This document shows, piece by piece, positions 14,820 to 22,917 of a stretch of DNA of 37,822 bases (its first letter is position 1; every line of letters begins with the position of its first letter). The notes below the pieces were generated by a model. That model had not been told where the DNA came from. It ran no database searches and saw nothing but the letters and a program-made list of their open reading frames with translations. The translations under genes and the position numbers were made by a program. Source of the stretch: an uncultured bacterium (GTDB lineage: Bacteria > Actinomycetota > Coriobacteriia > Coriobacteriales > Coriobacteriaceae). The DNA lies in contig CAJMOP010000007.1 of NCBI GenBank assembly GCA_905215115.1, positions 1 through 37,822 on the forward strand, written 5' to 3'.

Positions 14820-17477
14820 ATGAGTGCTGACTACCCGTCAATGACTACGGCCGAGATTCGCTCTAAGTTCCTCAACTTCTTTGAGGAGCGCGGTCTTAAG
14901 CTCTATCCTTCTTCGTCCCTCGTCCCCGACGATCCTTCGCTGCTGCTTGCCAACGCCGGCATGAACCAGTTTAAGGAGTATTACCAGGGCAAGAAGACCA
15001 TGAAGGAGATCGGCGCAATCTCCTGCCAGAAGTGCGTCCGCACCAACGACATCGATTGCATCGGCGAGGACGGCCGTCACCTGTCCTTCTTTGAGATGCT
15101 CGGCGACTTCTCCTTTGGTGGCGTCTCCAAGCAGCAGGCCTGCGCTTGGGCCTTTGAGCTCATTACCAAGGAGTTCAAGCTGCCGCTCGATCGCCTGTAC
15201 TTCACCGTCTTTACCGAGGACGACGAGACCCATGACGTGTGGCGCTCCCTGGGCGTTGCCGAGGATCACATCTCCCGCCTGGGCGAGGACGACAACTTCT
15301 GGGCCGCTGGCCCCACCGGCCCCTGCGGTCCGTGCTCCGAGATCTACTTTGACATGGGCGAGGAGGTCGGCTGCGGCAGCCCCGACTGCAAGCCCGGCTG
15401 CGACTGCGACCGCTTCCTGGAGTTCTGGAATCTCGTCTTTACCCAGTACGACCGCCAGGAGGATGGCTCCATGCCGGAGCTGCCGCACCGCAACCTCGAT
15501 ACGGGCATGGGTCTGGAGCGCATGGCCGCCATCATGCAGCACAAGACCGCTAACTACGACGGCGATCTGATGCAGCACCTCATCAAGCTGGGCGAGAAGA
15601 TCAGCGGCAAGACCTATGACGCCGACGATTACTCCGGTGCTAGCCGCTCCCTGCGCATCATCGCAGATCACTCTCGTGCCGTTGACTTTATGATCTCGGA
15701 CGGCATTCTCCCCGGTAACGAGGGTCGCGAGTACGTCCTTCGACGCCTGCTCCGCCGTGCCGTGTTCCACGGTCGCCTGCTGGGTATCGAGGGCGCCTTC
15801 CTGACCAAGTTTATCGACGAGGTCAACGCTCAGATGGGCGAGGCCTATCCCGAGCTGCTCAAGAACGTCGCGCTCGTCAAGGGTATCGTCGCCTCCGAGG
15901 AGGAGCGCTTCTCCACGACGCTCGACAACGGTCGCGTCTACCTGGATGAGGCCCTGGCAGCGCTTGCCGAGGGTGCTGTGCTTCCGGGCGATGTTGCCTT
16001 TAAGCTGCACGACACCTTTGGTTTCCCCATCGACCTGACCGTCGAGATCGCCGGCACCGCTGGCCACGACGTCGACATGGACGGCTTCACCGCCTGCATG
16101 GAGGACCAGAAGGCCCGCGCCCGCGCCAATGCCAAGGGCGACGCCTGGGGCAGCTTCAACGACGTGTGGGTCGAACTTTCCGACAAGGTCGCCGCGACTG
16201 AGTTCGACGGCTATGACAACGATGTGATCGTAGGCGCCAAGGTTGTTGCCATCGTGCGCAACGGCGAGTCCGTCGAGTCCGCTGACGCCGGCGAGGACGT
16301 CGAGGTCGTTCTCGACCGCACTCCGTTCTATGCCGAGATGGGTGGCCAGCAAGGCGATGCCGGCAAGCTTTCCGCCGAGGGCGTTGTTCTGACCGTTGCC
16401 GACACCAAGAACCACAACGGTCTGTATGCCCACGTCGCGCACGTTGTCGATGGCACGCTGACTGTCGGTGCCGCTGTGACCGCCACGCTCGACGCCGAGC
16501 GCCGTGGCTTCCTGCGCCGCAACCACACCGCCACCCACCTGCTCGACGCCGCGCTTAAGCAGGTCCTGGGCGAGCATGTCTCCCAGGCCGGCTCGCTGGT
16601 GACGCCTGAGCACCTGCGCTTTGACTTCACGCACTTCGAGGCCCTGTCCTCCGAGCAGCTCAAGGCTGTCGAGGACCTGGTCAACCAGCAGATCTTCGCC
16701 TCCAAGCCGGTCGTGACCCGCGTCATGGGCATTGACGAGGCCAAGGCCGCCGGTGCTGTCGCCCTGTTTGGTGAGAAGTATGGTGACGTCGTCCGCGTTG
16801 TCTCCGTGGGCGCCGAGGACCAGCCGTTCTCCCGCGAACTCTGCGGTGGCACGCACGCTGCCAACACCGCCGAGATCGGCCTGTTCAAGATCATTTCCGA
16901 GTCCTCTACGGGCTCCAACGTCCGCCGCATTGAGGCCGTGACCTCTAAGGGTGCTCTCGACTACATGGCCGACCGTCTGGCGCTCGTCGACGCCGCTGCT
17001 GCTGCGCTCAAGTGCCGCGTGGATGAGGTTCCCGCCCGCGTGGAGAACCTGCAGGCCGAGCTGCGCGAGACTTCCAACAAGCTCAAGAAGGCGCTGACCG
17101 GTGGCTCCTCCGACGCTATCTCCAGCGCCATCGAGGGCGCCGTCGAGCTCGACGGTTACAAGCTCGTCGTCGCTGAGCTTCAGGGCCTTGAGGCCGCCGA
17201 CCTGCGCAACGTTTGGGATACTGTGCACCAGAAGGTCGCCGGCCCTGTCGCTTGTGTCGTCGCCAGCGTGACTGAGAAGGGCACCCCGGCCCTGCTCGCC
17301 GCCGGCTCCGATGACACCGTCAAGGCCGGTTTCCACGCCGGTAACGTGATCAAGCAGATCGCGGGCCTGGTTGACGGTCGCGGTGGCGGCCGTCCCAACA
17401 TGGCCCAGGCCGGTGGCAAGAATGCCGCCGGCATCGCCGATGCCCTCGCGGCCGCTAAGACCGCGCTCGGCGCCTAA
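14820..17477 (+). CDS. alaS: Alanyl-tRNA synthetase
   Basis: This 885-residue class II synthetase charges tRNA-Ala. The catalytic N-terminal domain starts TTAEIRSKFLNFFEERG and includes SSLVPDDPSLLLANAGMNQFK and the class II arginine motif in TGMGLERMAA. The editing domain has its zinc site in HTATH (His569, His573) and CGGTH (Cys675, His679). The C-terminal DHHA1/C-Ala region ends with the glycine-rich GRGGGRPNMAQAGG. Length is normal. I start at ATG 14820 with CCGAGGAG 9 bases before it; the frame is open upstream, but that part contains the promoter and terminator. The ruvX GTG follows 17 bases after the stop. Confidence 0.97.
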   Translation: MSADYPSMTTAEIRSKFLNFFEERGLKLYPSSSLVPDDPSLLLANAGMNQFKEYYQGKKTMKEIGAISCQKCVRTNDIDCIGEDGRHLSFFEMLGDFSFGGVSKQQACAWAFELITKEFKLPLDRLYFTVFTEDDETHDVWRSLGVAEDHISRLGEDDNFWAAGPTGPCGPCSEIYFDMGEEVGCGSPDCKPGCDCDRFLEFWNLVFTQYDRQEDGSMPELPHRNLDTGMGLERMAAIMQHKTANYDGDLMQHLIKLGEKISGKTYDADDYSGASRSLRIIADHSRAVDFMISDGILPGNEGREYVLRRLLRRAVFHGRLLGIEGAFLTKFIDEVNAQMGEAYPELLKNVALVKGIVASEEERFSTTLDNGRVYLDEALAALAEGAVLPGDVAFKLHDTFGFPIDLTVEIAGTAGHDVDMDGFTACMEDQKARARANAKGDAWGSFNDVWVELSDKVAATEFDGYDNDVIVGAKVVAIVRNGESVESADAGEDVEVVLDRTPFYAEMGGQQGDAGKLSAEGVVLTVADTKNHNGLYAHVAHVVDGTLTVGAAVTATLDAERRGFLRRNHTATHLLDAALKQVLGEHVSQAGSLVTPEHLRFDFTHFEALSSEQLKAVEDLVNQQIFASKPVVTRVMGIDEAKAAGAVALFGEKYGDVVRVVSVGAEDQPFSRELCGGTHAANTAEIGLFKIISESSTGSNVRRIEAVTSKGALDYMADRLALVDAAAAALKCRVDEVPARVENLQAELRETSNKLKKALTGGSSDAISSAIEGAVELDGYKLVVAELQGLEAADLRNVWDTVHQKVAGPVACVVASVTEKGTPALLAAGSDDTVKAGFHAGNVIKQIAGLVDGRGGGRPNMAQAGGKNAAGIADALAAAKTALGA

Positions 17478-17494
17478 GAATCTAGGTAGTCGCT

Positions 17495-17923
17495 GTGGTC
17501 GCGCTTGCGCTGGACATAGGGGAGACCAGGATCGGCATCGCCGTCTCGAGCCGTGATGGCAAGATGGCGATGCCTGTCAAGGTGCTCCCGGCTGCAGAGG
17601 TCACCGGTATGGCCAAGACGTTCCGCTACCTGGTCGAGGACTATGAGCCCGATATCCTGGTAAGTGGGCATCCCCTGACCATGGCCGGTGAGCCCGGTCC
17701 CCAGGCCGAGCGCGTTGCCGCTGTTGCGCAAAAGATTGCCGACGAGCTCGATCTTCCGTTGGAGTTTGAGGACGAGCGCCTGTCCTCGCAAGAGGCAAAG
17801 CGTATCCTGCGCGAGCAGGGCCTCAACGAAAAGCAGATGAGGGGCAAGATTGACATGATTGCCGCCAGCCTGTTTTTGCAGACGTGGCTTGATCGTAAAA
17901 ACGAGGAGGTTTCGCATGCCTAG
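17495..17923 (+). CDS. ruvX: Putative pre-16S rRNA nuclease / Holliday junction resolvase (YqgF family)
   Basis: This 142-residue RNase H-fold protein has the YqgF signature ALDIGETRIGIAVS with Asp7, a central SGHPLTMAGEPGPQAERV, and the C-terminal EDERLSSQEAKRIL with the second acidic site. In E. coli YqgF trims the 5' end of 16S rRNA; a Holliday junction function has been reported in other bacteria. The start is a GTG at 17495 with AGGTAG upstream. It follows alaS, its usual neighbour in many Gram-positive bacteria, and overlaps mltG by 8 bases. Confidence 0.93.
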   Translation: MVALALDIGETRIGIAVSSRDGKMAMPVKVLPAAEVTGMAKTFRYLVEDYEPDILVSGHPLTMAGEPGPQAERVAAVAQKIADELDLPLEFEDERLSSQEAKRILREQGLNEKQMRGKIDMIAASLFLQTWLDRKNEEVSHA

Positions 17924-19349
17924 CGCTCCCGATCCGCGCCAGCCGAATCGTACACGTCAGCCGGCGTCGCGCCCTGCCCAGCCTGGCCAGCGTCCGGCAC
18001 AGCCGACCCAGCGCGCAGCTCAGTCTGCCGCGCGCCCGGTGCAGTCCTCCTCTCGTTCGGCCCAACCTGTTCAACGGACGGGTCAGCAGCCTTCTGCTCG
18101 TTCGGTTCAGTATCCGGCTTCTCACGCGGCTCAGCAGCCCACTGCTCGTTCGGCTCAGCCTGCAGGCGGTGCTCGCTTTAAGCAACAGGCACCTACCCAG
18201 CGAACGCAGGCCCCCCAATCGCATTCGCATCACGCTCGCGGTTCGCATGGCGTTGCTCCGGCGACTCGCTCGAGCTACAACACGCATGCTCGTCGCGGTG
18301 CTCAAAAGAAGAGTTCTCCGGTTCCTATGATCATCGGCGTTGTGGTGGCCGTAATCGCGCTCGCTACTATCGCTTTCTTTGTCGTGCCTGCCGTCAAGGG
18401 CTTCTTTGCCGGTGAGGATACGAAGGTCACGGCTGGTCAGCAGGTTACGGTGACCATTCCCGACGGTGCTTCGGGTGATGCGATCGCCTCGATTCTCTCC
18501 GAGAACCATATCGTCGAAAATCCCAAGGATTACTACGCGGCGGTGAAAAAGCTCAACGCCGATATGTCGCTCAAGCCTGGTACTTATTCGTTCACCACAC
18601 TCATGGATGCGACCAAGGTTGTTCAGCAGCTCATGGAAGGCCCCAACGCGGGCTCCAATGCGCTGACTATCCCTGAGGGTCTGACGGTCGATCAAGTCGC
18701 CGACCGCGTGACCCAGGCCTACGACAGCATCTCTAAGGAAGACTTCCTCAACCAGGCCAAGGCCTCCAACTACGTTGACGACTATAGCTTCCTTAAGGGC
18801 GCCGCCAACGACTCGCTCGAGGGTTTCTTGTTCCCCAAGACCTATTCGTTGGGTGATTCGCCGACGGCCGATGACGTGATTCGCGCCATGCTCGATCAGT
18901 TTAAGACCGAGTACAAGTCGCTTGACTTTGCGAGCTGCGAAGCCAAGATCAAGGAGCGCTACGGTGTGGAGATGTCCGACTATGACATCGTCAACTTGGC
19001 CTCTATCGTTGAGCGCGAGGGACTCAACGCCGATCAACGTGCACACGTGGCCTCGGTCTTCTACAACCGCCTTGCCGGCAAGCTCGACGGTCTGCGCTAT
19101 CTCAACAGCGATGCGACCATGATGTATGTCACCGGTGGCGAGGTTACCGCCGACGACCTGCAGAGTGATAGCCCCTATAACACCTATAAGCACGAGGGTC
19201 TGCCACCCACGCCCATCTGCTCTCCGTCGCTCGAGGCACTCAAGGCCACGCTTGAGCCGACCGACTCCGATGACCTTTATTTCTACATTACGCAGGACGA
19301 GGAGTACTTCTCGCAAACCTACGAAGAGCATCAACAGTCTTGGAATTAG
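17916..19349 (+). CDS. mltG: Endolytic murein transglycosylase, with long Gln/Pro/Ser/Arg-rich N-terminus
   Basis: This 477-residue protein cleaves nascent glycan strands and so sets glycan length at the outer face of the membrane. Residues 1-130 form a low-complexity cytoplasmic region with recurrent AQP, ARS and TQR units, very low in acidic residues. A membrane helix follows (about 138-160). The extracellular part has a LysM-like start (VTIPDGASGDAIASIL) and the YceG catalytic domain with Glu366 in LASIVEREG and the family's YNTYKHEGLPPTPICSPS motif. AGGAGG precedes the ATG at 17916, which overlaps ruvX by 8 bases. The N-terminal extension is far longer than in E. coli MltG; long cytoplasmic extensions of this kind occur in other actinobacteria. 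Confidence 0.94.
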   Translation: MPSAPDPRQPNRTRQPASRPAQPGQRPAQPTQRAAQSAARPVQSSSRSAQPVQRTGQQPSARSVQYPASHAAQQPTARSAQPAGGARFKQQAPTQRTQAPQSHSHHARGSHGVAPATRSSYNTHARRGAQKKSSPVPMIIGVVVAVIALATIAFFVVPAVKGFFAGEDTKVTAGQQVTVTIPDGASGDAIASILSENHIVENPKDYYAAVKKLNADMSLKPGTYSFTTLMDATKVVQQLMEGPNAGSNALTIPEGLTVDQVADRVTQAYDSISKEDFLNQAKASNYVDDYSFLKGAANDSLEGFLFPKTYSLGDSPTADDVIRAMLDQFKTEYKSLDFASCEAKIKERYGVEMSDYDIVNLASIVEREGLNADQRAHVASVFYNRLAGKLDGLRYLNSDATMMYVTGGEVTADDLQSDSPYNTYKHEGLPPTPICSPSLEALKATLEPTDSDDLYFYITQDEEYFSQTYEEHQQSWN

Positions 19350-19350
19350 C

Positions 19351-19848
19351 ATGAGGATATTTAGCCCCAAACGATACGTTGCCTCGGTCGATCGCATCGA
19401 CCTTGATACCCTGTGGGCCGACGGCAAACGCGCCATTCTGCTCGATCGCGATAACACCCTGGTGCCGCGCGACACCGAGCAGGTTCCCGCCGCGGTTTCC
19501 GCTTGGCTCGAAGCCGCCCGCGCCAAAGGCTTTAAGCTGTGCATGGTGTCCAACAACTGGCATCGCGATCAGGTCATGAGCTCTGCACGCGAGCTGGGAC
19601 TCGAGGCCATCAGCCACGCCATGAAGCCCGCCCCGTTTGCCTTGAAGGCGGGTCTTAAGCGCCTTGGCGCCACGGCAGACGAGGCGGTGCTGATCGGCGA
19701 TCAGCTGTACACGGACGTGTGGAGCGGTAACTTTGCCGGCGTTGACACTATTCTGGTCAAGCCGCAGACAACCCAGGACCTGTGGTACACGCAGATCTTC
19801 CGTATCTTTGAGCGCCGGGCCCTGCGCGACCTTCCCTGCGAGGAATAG
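19351..19848 (+). CDS. YqeG family HAD IIIA-type phosphatase
   Basis: This 165-residue HAD-superfamily protein has motif I LLDRDNTLV (Asp32, Asp34), motif II in MVSNNW, a Lys in MKPAP and motif IV IGDQLYTDVWSGN. This combination is diagnostic of the YqeG / GEP4 family, whose yeast member dephosphorylates phosphatidylglycerophosphate; the bacterial substrate is not firmly established. The ATG follows the mltG stop by one base. The longer open frame begins inside mltG and is ignored. In Firmicutes yqeG lies beside aroE and yqeH; here it sits beside aroK. Confidence 0.9.
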   Translation: MRIFSPKRYVASVDRIDLDTLWADGKRAILLDRDNTLVPRDTEQVPAAVSAWLEAARAKGFKLCMVSNNWHRDQVMSSARELGLEAISHAMKPAPFALKAGLKRLGATADEAVLIGDQLYTDVWSGNFAGVDTILVKPQTTQDLWYTQIFRIFERRALRDLPCEE

Positions 19849-19856
19849 GTTTCGCC

Positions 19857-20390
19857 ATGTCTCAGCACATCAAACACGGCTGCGACCATATCTTCTTTAT
19901 CGGCTTTTTGGGCGCGGGCAAATCGACGCTTGCGCGCAATGTGGGCACTATGTTCAAGCGGCGTTTTATCGATACCGATCGTTTGGTTGTGCGTCGATGT
20001 GGCAAGTCGGTGACCGAGATATTTGAGACCGAGGGCGAGGATCGTTTTCGCGAGCTTGAGACCTCGGCACTCCGTTCGCTTCAAAGCGAGCGCAGCCTGC
20101 TGGTGTCGTGCGGGGGCGGCATCGTCGAGACGCCGGTGAACATTGAGCTGATGCATGAGATGGGTATATGCGTGTACCTCGAAGGCGACTTTGAGGACTC
20201 GTTGCGCCAGATTCGCCGCTCCGATACCCGGCCCGATTTCCGCTCGCCCGAGCACGCTGCGCGCCTGTTTGAGCATCGCCGTCCGCTGTATCGCCAGGCC
20301 GCCGATATTACCCTTGATATTCGCAACAAGTCCTTCGAGGACGTTTCCTACCTTTGTGCCGAGATGCTTTTGGAGCGTGGACTGCTATGA
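19857..20390 (+). CDS. aroK: Shikimate kinase
   Basis: This 177-residue P-loop kinase phosphorylates shikimate at the 3-hydroxyl in the aromatic pathway. Visible motifs are the P-loop FLGAGKST (GAGKST at 19-24), the shikimate-binding DTDRLV, RFRELE and the CGGGIV glycine loop. The RxxP-type lid stretch (RRSDTRPDF) follows. Length is typical. The ATG lies 8 bases after yqeG with an AGG-containing ribosome site. Its last four bases overlap the AroB-like gene (ATGA), the canonical aroK-aroB order. Confidence 0.92.
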   Translation: MSQHIKHGCDHIFFIGFLGAGKSTLARNVGTMFKRRFIDTDRLVVRRCGKSVTEIFETEGEDRFRELETSALRSLQSERSLLVSCGGGIVETPVNIELMHEMGICVYLEGDFEDSLRQIRRSDTRPDFRSPEHAARLFEHRRPLYRQAADITLDIRNKSFEDVSYLCAEMLLERGLL

Positions 20391-21496
20391 TTCGCCGTCA
20401 ACTTATCAATTTCCAAAACCGCAGTGTCGATGTCCGCGTTGGATTGGGCGCGTTCGAGGAGCTGTCGCGCATGTTTGCCTCGGCCGTGGGCAAGCCTAAG
20501 CGCGCGATGGTGGTTTGGAACGACGCCACATCCGAGCGTTTTGGCGAGGTCGTCGAGCATGCGCTGGTCGACGCCGGTTTTGCCGTGTCGCTGCTCGTCC
20601 TCGAGGTTTCTCCTGCCGGTGCTACGCTGGCCGATGCCGATACCGTCTTTGGCGCCCTGTCGGCTAACGGCATTACCTGCGACGATCTCGTTGTCGCTGT
20701 CGGTGACACGGCGACCTGCTCGGTCGTTTGTTGGTGTGCCAATCAGTGGTGCGGTCGCACCGAGTGCGCCTTGCTGCCGACGACGTTCGACGCCATGCTC
20801 ACGGTTGCGACGACCATGAAGCCGCTCGTCGCATCGTCGGCGAATGCGCTTCCCGCTATCGCGTTCCGTCCCGAGCCGGGCTTGGTCGTGTGTGACCTCG
20901 ACCTTGTTCGCGCGGCGGACCCCGAGGACCTTAAGCTCGGTTATGCGGTACTTGTTGGCACCATGCTTTCGAGCAGCAAGTCCCGCTGGAATCAGTTTAC
21001 CGAGACCATTCCCGAGATTCTCGCGGGCGAGGAGGTCGCGCTCGTCAATGCCGTTCAGTGGTCTCAGACTGCCCGTAAGGACGTACTGATGGCCACGAAC
21101 CCGAGCGCCCGCCATGCGCTCGATTTTGGCAAGACGGGGGAGCGTACCCTGCGCGCCTGCTTGGGCGATGCCGCTTCGCCGGTGCCTGCCTACCAGCTGT
21201 TGTCCGAGGGCATGCGCTTTGAGGCGCGCCTAGCACATGATGCCTGCGACTTCGATATCGATTACGTCTTTGAGGTCGATGACTGCCTGGAGGACTTTGG
21301 TATCGAGGAGCTTGCCTTCGATCTGGAGCCTGCCGCATATATCGAGGAGTTCCGCAGGCAGCAGTTTGTCCGCTCGAACCGCAGCATGTTGCCGCTGCCC
21401 GCGGCGCTCGGCGCCATTCGTCTAACGAGCGTTGAGGACGAGGTTCTCGACCGCCATGCTCACGCATACTTGGCTTCTCGCAACGAACTTCTCTAG
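20387..21496 (+). CDS. 3-dehydroquinate synthase-like protein lacking metal-binding residues
   Basis: This 369-residue protein overlaps aroK by 4 bases, exactly where aroB is expected, and shows an AroB-like course: VDVRVGLGAF at the start, a VAVGDTAT strand in place of GGGVxGD, LPTTFDAML in place of VPTTLLAQVD, and VVCDLDLV in place of VxxDLxxL. But the zinc ligands of true AroB are gone. The AEVIKYG segment reads AVLVGTM (Val188 for Glu). The NLGHTFGHA segment reads DFGKTGERT (Lys249 for His). The HGEAVAxGM segment reads YQLLSEGM, without His. The protein is intact, with no frameshift or stop, and its codon use matches the neighbours. It is either a pseudoenzyme, perhaps an AroK partner, or an enzyme with changed chemistry. 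Homology is inferred from motif order and position. Confidence 0.7.
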   Translation: MIRRQLINFQNRSVDVRVGLGAFEELSRMFASAVGKPKRAMVVWNDATSERFGEVVEHALVDAGFAVSLLVLEVSPAGATLADADTVFGALSANGITCDDLVVAVGDTATCSVVCWCANQWCGRTECALLPTTFDAMLTVATTMKPLVASSANALPAIAFRPEPGLVVCDLDLVRAADPEDLKLGYAVLVGTMLSSSKSRWNQFTETIPEILAGEEVALVNAVQWSQTARKDVLMATNPSARHALDFGKTGERTLRACLGDAASPVPAYQLLSEGMRFEARLAHDACDFDIDYVFEVDDCLEDFGIEELAFDLEPAAYIEEFRRQQFVRSNRSMLPLPAALGAIRLTSVEDEVLDRHAHAYLASRNELL

Positions 21497-21502
21497 GATT
21501 TA

Positions 21503-21528
21503 TTGACATCCATCGTCTTTCGTATCAT
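21503..21528 (+). promoter_or_regulatory. Probable promoter region of the M24 peptidase gene
   Basis: A perfect TTGACA (21503-21508) and a near-perfect TATCAT (21523-21528) are present but only 14 bases apart, too short for one standard promoter. Either one of them is used with a poorer partner, or the promoter needs an activator. Confidence 0.4.
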
Positions 21529-21533
21529 GTTGA

Positions 21534-21595
21534 GGGGCGGGTTTCCAATCGGTTGCGAATCGCTCGCGATTCCGTACGTTGATTGAGCCCGTCCC
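21534..21595 (+). other. Structured 5' leader RNA before the M24 peptidase gene
   Basis: GGGGCGGG (21534-21541) pairs with CCCGTCCC (21588-21595), CAATC (21546-21550) with GATTG (21581-21585), and GAATC (21557-21561) with GATTC (21568-21572). This gives one extended hairpin of three stacked stems. It lies between the promoter elements and the ribosome site. There is no strong T tract after it, so it is not an evident terminator. I do not recognise it as a known riboswitch. Confidence 0.55.
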
Positions 21596-21627
21596 GTCTT
21601 TATGAAGACAACAAGAAAGGAATCTGC

Positions 21628-22758
21628 ATGTCTGAGTTTGCTGCCGGTCCTGCCGGTCGTATCGAGCGTGTCCGTGCCCTGATGGTTGAGCGCGGTTACG
21701 ACGCTATCGTGGTGCGCGACGAGGCCAACCTTCGTTGGCTTACGGGCGTCAAGGGCGTCTTCGATTACACCTTCGAGTTCCCGCACGCTGCGTTTATTAC
21801 GGCTGACCAGTGCCTGTTCCATACCGACTCGCGCTATCTCAACAGCTTTGAGGAGAACACGCCCGCCGGCAGCCCCTGGGTCTACGACATGGACGAGGGC
21901 ACCATCCCCGGCTGGGTCGCCGGCAAGATCGCGGCCAACAAGTGCCGCGTCTGCGCTGTCGAGGACGACATGCAGATCAATTTCTACCAGGGTATTCAGC
22001 GTGGCCTGGAGGACCGCTCCGTTGCCTGCATGCTGCCGCTGATGCATGACGACATCCGTAAGATGCGCGCCATCAAGGACGCCGAGGAGATCGAGCTCAT
22101 GCGCCACGCGCAGTCGATCACCGACGCCGCCTTCCAGCACATGCTCGGCTATATTAAGCCCGGTATGACTGAGAAACAGGTCCGCAACGAGCTCGAGAAC
22201 TTTATGTTCGCTAACGGTGCCGATAGCCTGGCCTTTGGCTCCATCGTCGCGAGCGGTCCCAACACCGCCAACCCGCATGCCGTCCCGAGCGACCGCGTGA
22301 TCGAGAAGGGCGACTTCGTTCTCATGGATTATGGCGTGGGTTACTGCGACTATCGCTCCGACATGACTCGTACCGTCGTGATGGGCGAGCCCACGTCCGA
22401 ACAGCTCGACCTGTACGCGCTCGTGCGCCGTACGCACGAGGAATGCGTCGCCGCAATCCATCCGGGCGTCGAGGGCAACGACATTTTCAAGCTTTCCAAG
22501 AAGATCATCGGCGATGCCGGCTATGGTGATTACTACAACCATGGTCTGGGCCACGGCGTGGGCATTGACATCCACGAGCTGCCCAACTTCAACCGCAGCA
22601 AGAATATCATCGAGGTCGGCTCGGTTATCACCATGGAGCCCGGCGTCTACCTGCCCGGCGTGGGCGGCGTGCGTCTGGAGGACTACGGCGTGGTCACCGA
22701 GAACGGCTACGAGCCCTTCACCAAGACGCCGCATGACCTTCACGTCATCGATTGCTAG
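21628..22758 (+). CDS. M24-family Xaa-Pro aminopeptidase
   Basis: This 376-residue cytoplasmic metallopeptidase is of the aminopeptidase P / prolidase type and cleaves an N-terminal residue before proline, or Xaa-Pro dipeptides. The N-terminal creatinase-like domain (RIERVRALMVERGYDAIVV) is followed by the pita-bread catalytic domain with all five metal ligands: Asp234, Asp245, His309 (NHGLGHGVG), Glu337 (TMEPGVYLPG) and Glu351 (GGVRLEDYG). AGAAAGGA precedes the ATG at 21628; the open frame extends 15 codons upstream without a ribosome site. It sits directly before efp, a very common arrangement. A GC-rich terminator follows at 22781-22824. Confidence 0.93.
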   Translation: MSEFAAGPAGRIERVRALMVERGYDAIVVRDEANLRWLTGVKGVFDYTFEFPHAAFITADQCLFHTDSRYLNSFEENTPAGSPWVYDMDEGTIPGWVAGKIAANKCRVCAVEDDMQINFYQGIQRGLEDRSVACMLPLMHDDIRKMRAIKDAEEIELMRHAQSITDAAFQHMLGYIKPGMTEKQVRNELENFMFANGADSLAFGSIVASGPNTANPHAVPSDRVIEKGDFVLMDYGVGYCDYRSDMTRTVVMGEPTSEQLDLYALVRRTHEECVAAIHPGVEGNDIFKLSKKIIGDAGYGDYYNHGLGHGVGIDIHELPNFNRSKNIIEVGSVITMEPGVYLPGVGGVRLEDYGVVTENGYEPFTKTPHDLHVIDC

Positions 22759-22780
22759 CTCATTTCGATAGATTTTTGGG

Positions 22781-22824
22781 GCGGGACGTCCGGATCGATT
22801 CGGACGCCCCGCGTTCTCTTTTTA
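22781..22824 (+). terminator. Intrinsic terminator of the M24 peptidase gene
   Basis: GCGGGACGTCCG (22781-22792) pairs with CGGACGCCCCGC (22801-22812) with one A-C mismatch around an 8-base loop, followed by GTTCTCTTTTT. Confidence 0.85.
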
Positions 22825-22854
22825 TGCGCTCGCTGCAGGCGCCGTCTGCAAGTG

Positions 22855-22860
22855 TATAAT
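22855..22860 (+). promoter_or_regulatory. -10 box of the efp transcript
   Basis: A perfect TATAAT lies 58 bases before the efp start. The base stretch at the -35 position (GCTGCA, 22832-22837, 17-base spacing) is a poor match. Confidence 0.6.
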
Positions 22861-22917
22861 TTCGGTCGTATGTAATTTGGACGCCTGCGCGTTCTGCCCA
22901 TAAGAAGAAAGGTCGCT

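Noticed and set aside
14838..17336. 832-codon open frame antisense to alaS
   Set aside because: It lies wholly inside alaS on the other strand, its product is a Gly/Leu/Val-rich shadow, and it has no recognisable domain. Long antisense frames are expected from GC-rich codon use.
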